From Egerieenecus sp048201975 (GTDB taxonomy: Bacteria; Bacillota; Clostridia; Christensenellales; Aristaeellaceae): a stretch of 17,921 nucleotides of DNA. Below, piece by piece: positions 1 through 6,525 of the stretch. The translations under genes and the position numbers were made by a program. How positions within the stretch are numbered: the first letter of the stretch is position 1; each line of letters opens with the position of its first letter. The DNA is taken from assembly GCA_048201975.1 (NCBI GenBank), contig DBFBGQ010000017.1, positions 1 through 17,921 of the forward strand. Direction: 5' to 3'. The notes beneath the pieces are model-generated. The model saw only the letters and a program-made list of their open reading frames with translations, had not been told where the DNA came from and searched no databases.

Positions 1-131
1 CAGAGGTCGTCCGAAGTTGTAAGGAATTGATTTTGCAAGCAAAATCAACCACCCGCGAAGCCGGCGGAGCCGGCTTACACGAATGAAAGTCGAAGGGGCT
101 GCGGCCCCTCCGACGCCTCTAAGGGTTTTTT
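1..131. repeat. Cluster of nested palindromes ending in a T-run
   Basis: Three perfect or near-perfect hairpins lie side by side: 27-48 (stem TTGATTTTGC), 58-76 (stem AAGCCGGC, loop GGA) and 94-109 (AGGGGC/GCCCCT). Bases 2-11 (AGAGG, bulged T, CGTC) can pair with 112-120 (GACGCCTCT), which would close the hairpins into one multi-branched structure. Bases 111-114 (CGAC) can instead pair with GTCG at 89-92, so two folds compete. A run of six T follows at 126-131. No protein is apparent. It resembles an extragenic palindromic repeat or a structured terminator for a gene left of the window. The left edge is cut by the window. Confidence 0.55.
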
Positions 132-349
132 GACAGTCTGATGAAATCCAGGGGGATTTCTTTTCGTTAGGAATTTGTGAAAGGACATTGACCCGATGAA
201 GTGATTCGCGGAAGACATTGCAGAAAACGGGCAATCTTGCGCGCTCGTTTTCATTCGGAGCTATGCCGGAGCGCGCGCCGGTGCGAGAGACGATGAAGGC
301 CAAAAGAAATGGTCGTAGGCAGTTAAGCCACTTGGGCGAGATACGAAGC
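132..349. other. Intergenic stretch upstream of the SH3-repeat gene
   Basis: No recognisable gene, RNA or convincing promoter. A TTGACA hexamer sits at 130-135, but no matching -10 box lies 16-18 bases downstream. An open frame in phase with the downstream gene extends back to a TTG at 218. Its translation looks non-coding and would place 44 residues in front of a good signal peptide. Confidence 0.4.
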
Positions 350-1630
350 ATGCGTTCAGTGTTTTTTATGCTTGTGCTATCCATGGGGATGATTTGTCCG
401 GCTGTAACGTTTGCGGAGCATATCGCGATGATCCATAGTCAAACGGAGGCGGGAACAACGCTTTATTCCGCTAGGAGCGGCGATGCGGTTGGATACTATT
501 TCAATCATCTGCCAGTGGAGATTTTAACGCAGTATGGCGATTTTTCCTTTGTGCGGATAAGGGATGCATATCTATCCGTTGAGGGGTACATGCAAAGCAG
601 AGATTTATCTGCCGACTTGGATATGAGCAGAGAAGCGCTGAACATCCATGTGGGCACGGTCATCAACGAATCGAAAGCGGTACTCAGGGAGCGGCCGGAC
701 TCGGATTCCCTGGAAATCAGCAGATTACCCGAGGGAAGCAAAATAGAAATCATAGGGAAGTACAAGAACTTTTTTCACGTTTATCATGGCGACAGAACTT
801 GCTTTGTGCTATGTGAAGCCATGCATTTAGCAGAAGATAGCGTTATTGCAAATCCTTATGGCGGAGTGCCCGAGATAGGATATTTGTTTCCAAAACGAAA
901 AAATACGCCGATACTCCGATCGTATCCGTCCTATGAAACGCCTGTGGAAGAAGGGATAGAAATGTTCTATTTCTATCCGGTACGGCCACTTGAGGTGATT
1001 GCTGATTTAGGCGAATGGTTTCAAGTGCGTTTGATGCAAGAACAGCGCTATTACTATATCCCCAAAGCCGAAGTGCAGCAGGTTGTCATGCTTTCCGATT
1101 GGTTCCTAAACGAAGATGTAATGATTCCTGTGGGTAGGTACCGTGCTGGAGAGGATATCAAAGCAGGGTTGTATACGTATGTGTTGGCCGAAGGCCAGGC
1201 GGGATTGTTGCGCATAGATACCGCTGATACACCATATGGAAAAGTGATTGATGCTGTTGGGCCCGCGCTCTATACGCTTTATATTCCGGAGAACGCAGAT
1301 GTTATGATCCAATCGGGAGGAGAGCTGCGTTCAGCAACGGAATTTACCGCAAGCAGCGGGGCGCTTTCCTTTGCCGGGAATGGCATGTACTTCGTTGGCC
1401 TGCAATTTCCCAGGGTTTCGCTGGGCTATTGCGGCGTTACCTATCGCTTTACTGCATGCGAAGGGGAGCAGGGGCGAGTCGCTATCTACAACCTGGATGG
1501 TTCCTTGCTGGAGGAGCGTGTGCTTAGGGAGAATGAATGCTTTGAAGCAACGCCCACACTTTTGGATTGTACCAAGTTTGTTGAAATCGAGCATTGCGAA
1601 ATAGCGTTTTTCTTTTCAAGCAATGGATAA
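350..1630 (+). CDS. Secreted protein with three SH3-like repeats, function unknown
   Basis: This 426-residue product starts with a Sec signal peptide (MRSVFFMLVLSMGMICPAV, then TFA before the likely cleavage site). Three bacterial SH3-like repeats follow, at about residues 28-88, 105-165 and 190-248, each with the usual pattern of LYS or LRERP, a Gly-rich turn and a GDFSFVRI- or GEWFQVRL-type strand. A segment around VGRYRAGEDIKAGLY (about 258-275) resembles a beta-rich module seen after SH3 repeats in secreted Firmicutes proteins. The C-terminal 150 residues are unrecognised. SH3-like repeats usually bind peptidoglycan or other wall polymers, but no catalytic domain is visible, so the role is unknown. 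The ATG at 350 was chosen because it begins the signal peptide; ATG 293 and TTG 218 are in frame, and none has a strong ribosome binding site. The gene is visibly AT-richer than the rest (27 of 60 bases are G or C in 541-600, against 44 of 60 in 12301-12360), which suggests acquisition or an accessory role. Confidence 0.8.
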   Translation: MRSVFFMLVLSMGMICPAVTFAEHIAMIHSQTEAGTTLYSARSGDAVGYYFNHLPVEILTQYGDFSFVRIRDAYLSVEGYMQSRDLSADLDMSREALNIHVGTVINESKAVLRERPDSDSLEISRLPEGSKIEIIGKYKNFFHVYHGDRTCFVLCEAMHLAEDSVIANPYGGVPEIGYLFPKRKNTPILRSYPSYETPVEEGIEMFYFYPVRPLEVIADLGEWFQVRLMQEQRYYYIPKAEVQQVVMLSDWFLNEDVMIPVGRYRAGEDIKAGLYTYVLAEGQAGLLRIDTADTPYGKVIDAVGPALYTLYIPENADVMIQSGGELRSATEFTASSGALSFAGNGMYFVGLQFPRVSLGYCGVTYRFTACEGEQGRVAIYNLDGSLLEERVLRENECFEATPTLLDCTKFVEIEHCEIAFFFSSNG

Positions 1631-1675
1631 TCGTGCGCATATTCCATACCGTGTGGTTTTACGAATCCGAGGATG

Positions 1676-1710
1676 GTTCTGCCGGAAACCATATTTGTGC
1701 CCGGCAGAAC
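1676..1710. other. 10-bp perfect inverted repeat
   Basis: GTTCTGCCGG at 1676-1685 pairs perfectly with CCGGCAGAAC at 1701-1710 around a 15-base loop. It lies 45 bases after the stop of the SH3 gene. No T-run follows on either strand, so it is not a canonical intrinsic terminator. It could be an operator, or an RNA stem that stabilises the 3' end. Confidence 0.5.
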
Positions 1711-1778
1711 AACCGCGGGGAATCACCACTGTCTGGGGCAGGAGACTGTTGAATGCAATGGAACTTCCTGTTCCCCGG

Positions 1779-1830
1779 CCTGCAAAAGCTGTGACAGGCA
1801 TGGGCACCGAAGGTTTCCAAAGGGAAAGGC
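1779..1830 (+). repeat. Dispersed intergenic repeat, copy 1
   Basis: CCTGCAAAAGCT at 1779-1790 is repeated exactly at 17748-17759. AAGGTTTCCAAAGGGAA at 1810-1826 recurs with one base missing at 6392-6407. The segments between are similar but diverged (GGCATGGGCACC here, AGGTATGCGCCCC in copy 2). Orientation is the same in all copies. Confidence 0.45.
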
Positions 1831-1908
1831 GGGCATTGCTGCCCGGAAAGTTGCCCCAACCGAAACCAGCGGCAGAATGCCGCGACGATTGAGGTTGCGG
1901 TACGATTG

Positions 1909-1937
1909 AAAAGCCCCCCTGGTCGCGCCGGGGCGGC
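1909..1937 (-). terminator. Probable terminator of the ABC operon
   Basis: CCCC-T-GG at 1916-1922 pairs with CCGGGG at 1928-1933 around loop TCGCG, and three more pairs are possible across a bulge (1913-1915 with 1935-1937). Read on the minus strand, the stem is followed by TTTTC. It lies just past the stop codon of the ATPase gene. The T-tract is short, so efficiency is uncertain. Confidence 0.5.
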
Positions 1938-1948
1938 ATGCGCTGCGC

Positions 1949-3061
1949 TCAGGCGAAGGCCACGCTGCCGATGCCCACGTTGGCGCGGCTCTTTGCGTCA
2001 AACAGCGCGATATTCTCGCCGGTGACGGCCATGCGCACCGGCGCATCCACGTCGTAGTCCACGCTGCCGAAGACTACGCTGGTCAGCATGACGTCGCCGC
2101 TGCTGATCCGCACGGTGGTTTCCATGCCGGTGGGCAGGGTGGAGTAAATCTTTCCCTGCACCGGACCATCCTGGCGGATGGGCAGGAACTCGGGGCGCAC
2201 CCCCAGCACGGCGCTGCCACCCAGGTCCCCCAGGGGCGCGCGACTGCTGAACACCGCTTTCTTGCCCAGCAGCGAAAGCTCGGCGCGGCTGCCCTCCTTG
2301 CGCACCACCTGCGCAGGGATGAAGTTCATCGTGGGATTGCCCACAAACTCGGCCACGAACAGGTTGGCGGGGTTGCCGTAAATGGCCAGCGGCGGCGCGT
2401 ATTGCTGGAGCACGCCCGCGTCCATCAGGCACACCCGGGTGGACAGCGTCATGGCTTCCAGCTGGTCGTGGGTCACGTAGACGAATGTGCTGTTGGTGTC
2501 GGTGTGCAGGCGCTTGAGCTCGGCGCGCATCTCCTGGCGCAGCTTGGCGTCCAGGTTGGAAAGCGGCTCGTCCATGAAGAGCACCTTGGGGCTGGGGGCA
2601 AGCGTGCGGGCAATGGCCACGCGCTGCTGCTGCCCGCCGGAGAGCTCCGCGGGGAAGCGCTTTTCGTACTGGGAAATTTTGAGCAGCTGCATTAGCTCAT
2701 TCACGCGGTTGCGGATCTTCTGCCGGTCCCATTTGAGCATTTCAAGGCCGAAGGCGATGTTGTCGTACACGGTCATGTGCGGCCACAGAGCGTAGTTCTG
2801 GAACAGAAAACCGATGTCGCGCTTGTTCGGGGGAATGTTCACGCCCTTCCGCGCGTCGAACACGGTTTTGCCGTCGATGATGATCTCGCCCTCGGTGGGC
2901 GTTTCCAGGCCGGCGATCATGCGCAGGGTGGTGGTTTTGCCGCAGCCGGAGGGGCCCAGCAGCGTCACGAAATCGCGGTCGCTGATGCGCAGGTTCAGGT
3001 GGTCCACCGCGACGAATTTGTCAAAGCGTTTGGTTACGTTTTCCAGTATGATTTCCGGCAT
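1949..3061 (-). CDS. ABC importer ATP-binding subunit
   Basis: A 370-residue cytoplasmic ATPase that powers the importer encoded just upstream. The nucleotide-binding domain is complete: Walker A GPSGCGKTT (about 36-44), Q-loop FLFQNYALWPHMTV (Gln about 88), signature LSGGQQQR (about 140), Walker B VLFMDEP (Asp/Glu 164-165), D-loop SNLDAKLR and switch His in THDQLEA (198). The C-terminal 130 residues, including LGVRPEFLPI, form the TOBE-type regulatory domain of the MalK/PotA/FbpC subfamily. The ATG at 3061 is preferred over the in-frame ATG at 3088 because GGAGG (complement of 3070-3074) lies 8 bases upstream, and residues from MPEIILENV match the family's normal start. The gene begins 4 bases after the permease stop, so translation is probably coupled. 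The substrate cannot be read from this subunit. Confidence 0.95.
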   Translation of the reverse strand: MPEIILENVTKRFDKFVAVDHLNLRISDRDFVTLLGPSGCGKTTTLRMIAGLETPTEGEIIIDGKTVFDARKGVNIPPNKRDIGFLFQNYALWPHMTVYDNIAFGLEMLKWDRQKIRNRVNELMQLLKISQYEKRFPAELSGGQQQRVAIARTLAPSPKVLFMDEPLSNLDAKLRQEMRAELKRLHTDTNSTFVYVTHDQLEAMTLSTRVCLMDAGVLQQYAPPLAIYGNPANLFVAEFVGNPTMNFIPAQVVRKEGSRAELSLLGKKAVFSSRAPLGDLGGSAVLGVRPEFLPIRQDGPVQGKIYSTLPTGMETTVRISSGDVMLTSVVFGSVDYDVDAPVRMAVTGENIALFDAKSRANVGIGSVAFA

Positions 3062-3065
3062 GTTC

Positions 3066-4889
3066 TCAGCCTCCGATCCCTTTGTCAAACGACGCGCCGG
3101 TCAGCTTGTTGGTCACCGCGTTGATGATGATGATAATCAGTATGATCAGCAGCGTTACGGCGCTGCCATATTGCGCATACCCCGTTTCATTGAAGGAGAA
3201 CAGCATGGTGGTGAGCATGTAGCGGGCGTAGGGCACCAGCAGCGTGAACAGCGCCACCTCGCGCATAACCGAAATCACCGGCAGCAGGTAGCCGGAGAGA
3301 ATGCTGCTCTTTTGAATGGGGAAGAGGATGCGCGACATGCGCTTGCGCCACGGCACGCCGAAGATGACCGCGGCTTCCTCAATCTCGGGGGCGATTTGCA
3401 GCATGCTGTTGACGCCGCTGCGGCTGGCAAAGGGAAGGAACTTGATGGCGGAAACCAGCACCAGCAGCCCGAAGGTGCCGTAGAGAAACTTGAAATTTTC
3501 GCTGGTGGCCACCGCCAGATAGATGGTGCCAAAGGCCATGGCCGGCATCAGATAGGGGAAGAAGGCCAGGCTTTCCACCCAGCGGGCCAGGCGGCTTCCC
3601 CGGCGGCGCACGCAGGCGTAGCCGATCAGCATGCCCGAGGTGCCCACGATCAGCGCCACGGTCAGCGCCAGCAGCACCTGCCGGCCCACCGCCTTCCACA
3701 TGGTGGGATTGAGCAGGATACCGGCGATCATGCCGGTTTCATAGGCGCTGTCCTCCGTGCCGATCCAGAAGTGCAGCGTCATGTTGGACAGGCTGTAATT
3801 GCCGGGCTGACGGATGACGCTCTCCAGCGCGAAGCTGATCAAGGGAACGATGGCGAAAAATACCGTGAACACGATCAGCAGAATGGAGATGGGCCAGTTG
3901 GCCTTGCGCAGCTTCACCAGGGAGACCTGGCCGCTTTTGCCGGTGACCGTGGTGAAGGATTTGCGCTTGCCGGTGAACCATTGGTTGATGCCCAGGATCA
4001 GGCACCCCAGCAGGATGGATACAAAGGCGATGATGTACCCCTGCCCCTGGTAGCCCGCCTGGATCAGCGCGCGCATCTTGGTGGAAAGCGTGTAGCACTT
4101 CACCGCCGAGCCCAGGAACACGGGCACCGTGTAGGAGCTGAAGCCGCTGGAGAAAATCAGCAGGAAGGTGGAGAGAATGGCCGGCATGACAATGGGCACC
4201 GTAATGCGCCGGATGATGGTGGCGCGGTCAGCCTTGAGAATGGTGGCGCTCTCCTCCAGCGTGGCGTCCATGTTTTTCAGTATGCCGCCGATGAGCAGGT
4301 AGGCAAAGGGGGAATAATGCAGGCCGATGACCATGATCATCGGGAACAGGCCGTAGACGAACCATTCCGGCATGCATACGCCAAACAGCGACTGCACCAT
4401 GCCGATGTTGCCGCCGCCCACGTTGCTGTTTTGGAACATGTTGGTCCAGAACAGGGCCAGCGTCCAGGCGGGCATCATGTAAGGGAACACGAACACGGCG
4501 GAGATGAACCGCTTGCACTTCAGGTCGGACCGGGTTACGAACCACGCCACCGAGCCGCCGATGAGAATGCCCAGCACGCCGCTCCCGATGGCCACGATCA
4601 GCGAATTCAGCAGCGGCTGCCAGAAGTTGACCCGGCTCCAATCGTTCCCTGAAAACAGATCCACAAAGTGGGTGAGCGTCCAGGAGCCTACCGCCATGCG
4701 CGTAATCTTTTTTTCTGTGCCGATGTGGATGGTGAACATGTTGGACAACATGGTAAGCATCGGCAGCAACGACAGCATTACCAACACCGCAAGGAACAGA
4801 ACGAGCAGCAGATTCGCGGGCTTTGAAAAAAAGGCGCGAAGGCGATAGCGCAGCGGTTCATGTCTCAGGTCGCGGTTGAGCTGGATCAT
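3066..4889 (-). CDS. ABC importer permease, two fused membrane domains (FbpB/ThiP-like)
   Basis: A 607-residue membrane protein in which two binding-protein-dependent permease domains are fused, as in iron(III) (FbpB) and thiamine (ThiP) importers. Hydrophobic segments begin at about residue 27, and a second set starts near 333. Each half carries an EAA coupling loop that contacts the ATPase: about 211-237 (LEESATILKADRATIIRR) and about 504-527 (EEAAVIFGVPWRKRMSR). In the first loop the usual Gly is replaced by Ala. The last 30 residues include a run of Ile (LLIILIIIIIN) forming the final helix. The start is well supported: GGGAGG lies 7 bases before the ATG. It follows the binding-protein gene by 74 bases, a gap that contains a strong hairpin. 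Iron, phosphonate, thiamine and polyamine importers share this architecture, so the substrate is undetermined. Confidence 0.93.
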   Translation of the reverse strand: MIQLNRDLRHEPLRYRLRAFFSKPANLLLVLFLAVLVMLSLLPMLTMLSNMFTIHIGTEKKITRMAVGSWTLTHFVDLFSGNDWSRVNFWQPLLNSLIVAIGSGVLGILIGGSVAWFVTRSDLKCKRFISAVFVFPYMMPAWTLALFWTNMFQNSNVGGGNIGMVQSLFGVCMPEWFVYGLFPMIMVIGLHYSPFAYLLIGGILKNMDATLEESATILKADRATIIRRITVPIVMPAILSTFLLIFSSGFSSYTVPVFLGSAVKCYTLSTKMRALIQAGYQGQGYIIAFVSILLGCLILGINQWFTGKRKSFTTVTGKSGQVSLVKLRKANWPISILLIVFTVFFAIVPLISFALESVIRQPGNYSLSNMTLHFWIGTEDSAYETGMIAGILLNPTMWKAVGRQVLLALTVALIVGTSGMLIGYACVRRRGSRLARWVESLAFFPYLMPAMAFGTIYLAVATSENFKFLYGTFGLLVLVSAIKFLPFASRSGVNSMLQIAPEIEEAAVIFGVPWRKRMSRILFPIQKSSILSGYLLPVISVMREVALFTLLVPYARYMLTTMLFSFNETGYAQYGSAVTLLIILIIIIINAVTNKLTGASFDKGIGG

Positions 4890-4909
4890 AGAGCAACCTC
4901 CCGTTTCGA

Positions 4910-4940
4910 ATACGGGGCAGAGATTGCCTCTGCCCCGTAT
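4910..4940 (-). other. Intercistronic 13-bp hairpin
   Basis: ATACGGGGCAGAG at 4910-4922 pairs perfectly with CTCTGCCCCGTAT at 4928-4940 around the loop ATTGC. It sits in the 74-base gap between the binding-protein stop and the permease start. No T-tract follows on the minus strand, so full termination is unlikely. Stems at this place in importer operons (the malE-malF junction is the known case) protect the upstream mRNA and give excess binding protein over permease. That role here is inferred. Confidence 0.75.
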
Positions 4941-4963
4941 AGATCAGTATGACACGGTGTGGA

Positions 4964-6139
4964 TCAACCCACGCGAACCGCGATGAACTCGTACACTTCC
5001 ACGTAGTGATCGTAGATGTAGTTGAGGTCCTCGAACACCAGCTTGTCCGCCCAGTAGGCGTAGGCTTCGTCCTCGATGTCCTCAGGCTTTTCGATGGTGG
5101 TGTTGGCGCTGTAGTAGCCCTGGCTGGAGTTCCAGCTCTTATCGCCGGCAAAGCCCTCCGGGCTCAGCAGATAGTTGATGAACAGCGCGCAGGTGTAGGG
5201 GCATTCGGTATCCTTGCACACGGTGGCGTAGATGGGATACATGAAGCCGGAGAAGCAGTCCACGTCGTTTTCAAACTGCACCACGGTCAGGTTGCCGCGG
5301 TCGGCCTCGTCCACCTTGCGCAGCTTGGAGAAAACGAACAGGCCCATGTTGCCGGGGGAGCCGCTGGCGATGCCGGTGGCCATCATGGAGGCGGAGGTGT
5401 AGGTGTAGTTCACATTTTTCAGGAAGCCGTCGATCCACTCGTAGGCCGCGCTTTCAAACTCGGTGGATTCCCAGGCCTTCCCGTAGTGCGCCTCGTAGGC
5501 GGCGGCCAGGCGCTCGGTCCACTCGGGGCTGGTAAGCATGATCAGGAAGTTCAGGTTCACTGTCTCCTTGGTGGGATCCTTGAAGAAGATGCGGTCCTTC
5601 CAGGCTTCCTCGGTCAGCTCCCAGACGTTGCTGAAGTTGATGGGGCCGTTGCCGTTGTGGTAGATGAACAGGGAATTGATGAAGGTGACGATGGCGGGGT
5701 CCTGGTTCTTTTTGTCCACCACGTCCTTCAGCGCGTCGGGGAAGTAGGCGTAGGCCAGCCCTTCGTCCAGCAGGAAGGTCTTCAGGTCGGGCCCGTTCTG
5801 GGTCAGGGCCATGTCGGCGGAATCCTTCACGCCGCTGCCGATGGTGTTGGTCAGTATGGTGTAGGTTTCCCCGTCGTCGATCTCGGCGTATACGATTTTG
5901 CCTGCAAGGGCCGGGTAATCGGTCATGAAGTTTTCCGCGGCCTTTTCGGCAAAGCTGGTGGTGGAGTAGAAGTTCAGCTGCGCGCCCGCGGCGATTTCCT
6001 CCTGCGCCTTGGCGTAGAGCTCCTCATTGGTCATGGAAGCGGCCGCGGCCAGCGCTTCCTCAACGGTTTCGGCGCTTGCCGTACTGAAAGCGCCAAGCAA
6101 CAGCAGGGCAGAGATGAGCAGAGCAAAAACACGTTTCAT
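4964..6139 (-). CDS. ABC importer extracellular solute-binding protein
   Basis: A 391-residue secreted binding protein and first gene of the importer operon. It starts with a classic signal peptide (MKRVFALLISALLLLGAFS, then TASA), with likely signal peptidase I cleavage after Ala23. There is no Cys at the junction, so it lacks the lipobox expected of Gram-positive binding proteins. The mature part begins a beta-alpha fold at QLNFYSTTSF (about 55) and resembles the iron(III)/phosphonate-type family by overall pattern. A Tyr pair (GYYSAN, about 342-343) lies near the C-terminus, but I cannot show that it binds iron. The ATG at 6139 is chosen over an upstream in-frame start because AAGGAGG lies 7 bases before it and the signal peptide begins there. 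Expression probably starts at the promoter at 6212-6241. Confidence 0.93.
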   Translation of the reverse strand: MKRVFALLISALLLLGAFSTASAETVEEALAAAASMTNEELYAKAQEEIAAGAQLNFYSTTSFAEKAAENFMTDYPALAGKIVYAEIDDGETYTILTNTIGSGVKDSADMALTQNGPDLKTFLLDEGLAYAYFPDALKDVVDKKNQDPAIVTFINSLFIYHNGNGPINFSNVWELTEEAWKDRIFFKDPTKETVNLNFLIMLTSPEWTERLAAAYEAHYGKAWESTEFESAAYEWIDGFLKNVNYTYTSASMMATGIASGSPGNMGLFVFSKLRKVDEADRGNLTVVQFENDVDCFSGFMYPIYATVCKDTECPYTCALFINYLLSPEGFAGDKSWNSSQGYYSANTTIEKPEDIEDEAYAYWADKLVFEDLNYIYDHYVEVYEFIAVRVG

Positions 6140-6211
6140 GTACCTTCCTCCTTCGCAGAAATGCAGACATTCGCCATGAAACCCCATATGAACGATTAAA
6201 AAACCCTTCTT

Positions 6212-6241
6212 ATCATATCATTCCCTGCATAATTTTGTCAA
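6212..6241 (-). promoter_or_regulatory. Sigma-A-type promoter of the ABC operon
   Basis: On the minus strand, TTGACA (complement of 6236-6241, a perfect -35) is followed after 18 bases by TATGAT (complement of 6212-6217, five of six matches to the -10 consensus). Transcription would start near 6205, giving a leader of about 65 bases that ends in AAGGAGG and the binding-protein ATG. Confidence 0.75.
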
Positions 6242-6263
6242 TTGCTTTGCGAAAAGATATAAT
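6235..6263 (+). promoter_or_regulatory. Possible divergent promoter, -35 overlapping the ABC promoter
   Basis: TTGTCA at 6235-6240 (five of six) is followed after exactly 17 bases by TATAAT at 6258-6263 (six of six). Its -35 overlaps the -35 of the minus-strand promoter. No gene in this orientation lies downstream: the hairpin at 6281-6295 follows at once, then the repeat copy. The region is very AT-rich, so chance is possible. Confidence 0.4.
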
Positions 6264-6276
6264 ATATATGTTATAT

Positions 6277-6295
6277 AAAAAACGCCCCCGGCGTT
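6277..6295 (-). terminator. Intrinsic terminator upstream of the ABC promoter
   Basis: AACGCC at 6281-6286 pairs with GGCGTT at 6290-6295 around a CCC loop. On the minus strand this is followed by TTTTTTATATA. It would stop minus-strand transcripts arriving from the right, about 35 bases before the ABC promoter. It could be a backup for the terminator at 6446-6481, or the end of a short transcript between the two. Confidence 0.7.
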
Positions 6296-6369
6296 GGCGT
6301 TAGCAACGCATCAAGGCGCGCAGATGGCTGAATCATGGGATCAATCTCCCGGATGCCTAACTCGCAAGA

Positions 6370-6412
6370 CTTGCAGCAGGTATGCGCCCCAAAGGTTTCC
6401 AAGGGAAGCGGC
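6370..6412 (+). repeat. Dispersed intergenic repeat, copy 2
   Basis: Contains AAGGTTTCCAAGGGAA at 6392-6407, one base shorter than the matching block of copy 1 (1810-1826), preceded by the related AGGTATGCGCCCC. Copies 1 and 2 lie in the same orientation on either side of the ABC operon. Confidence 0.4.
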
Positions 6413-6445
6413 CGCTTTCACGGCGGGGCAGAGGCTTCGCAAGGC

Positions 6446-6481
6446 AAAAAGCGCGGCCTGGAAAAGCTTTCCAGACCGCGC
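6446..6481 (-). terminator. Intrinsic terminator of the NrdD-like gene
   Basis: GCGCGG-C-CTGGAAA at 6451-6464 pairs with TTTCCAG-A-CCGCGC at 6468-6481 around the loop AGC, with one mismatch. On the minus strand the stem is followed by TTTTTGCC (6450 downward). It lies about 45 bases past the stop of the small gene. Confidence 0.85.
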
Positions 6482-6525
6482 AGGGGCAACCGATACTGGG
6501 GAAGGCGCACCTTTGGCCGCGGCGC

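Larger units (their letters stand above)
1631..1948. other. Intergenic region between convergent genes
   Basis: About 318 bases without a supported gene, between the plus-strand SH3 gene and the minus-strand ABC operon. It holds a 10-bp perfect hairpin (1676-1710), one copy of a diverged repeat (1779-1830) and the probable terminator of the ABC operon (1909-1937). Short open frames here overlap in all directions and show no family signature. Confidence 0.5.
6140..6525. other. AT-rich divergent control region and 3' flank
   Basis: About 386 bases without a supported gene. From left to right it holds the leader and promoter of the ABC operon, an overlapping promoter-like pair pointing right, a terminator (6277-6295), a repeat copy (6370-6412) and a second terminator (6446-6481) belonging to the small NrdD-like gene. 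A plus-strand open frame (6294-6581) runs through the repeat and the terminator stem and is judged non-coding. Confidence 0.5.

Noticed and set aside
1..131. CRISPR array or tRNA cluster in the palindromic element
   Set aside because: The stems differ from each other, there are no regularly spaced direct repeats, and no tRNA-like arms or T-loop sequence are present.
218..349. Upstream start of the SH3 gene at TTG 218
   Set aside because: It would add 44 residues ahead of a good signal peptide and has no proper ribosome binding site. ATG 293 remains a weaker alternative.
2814..4652. Long plus-strand open frame of 612 codons opposite the ABC genes
   Set aside because: It runs antisense to the permease and ATPase genes, which have clear motifs and ribosome binding sites. 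The translation is rich in Gln, His and Gly without any domain, as expected for GC-rich antisense frames.
4964..6139. Calling the importer an iron(III) uptake system
   Set aside because: Architecture and the Tyr pair fit, but phosphonate, thiamine and other importers share the layout, and no ferric-binding set of residues can be demonstrated by reading alone.
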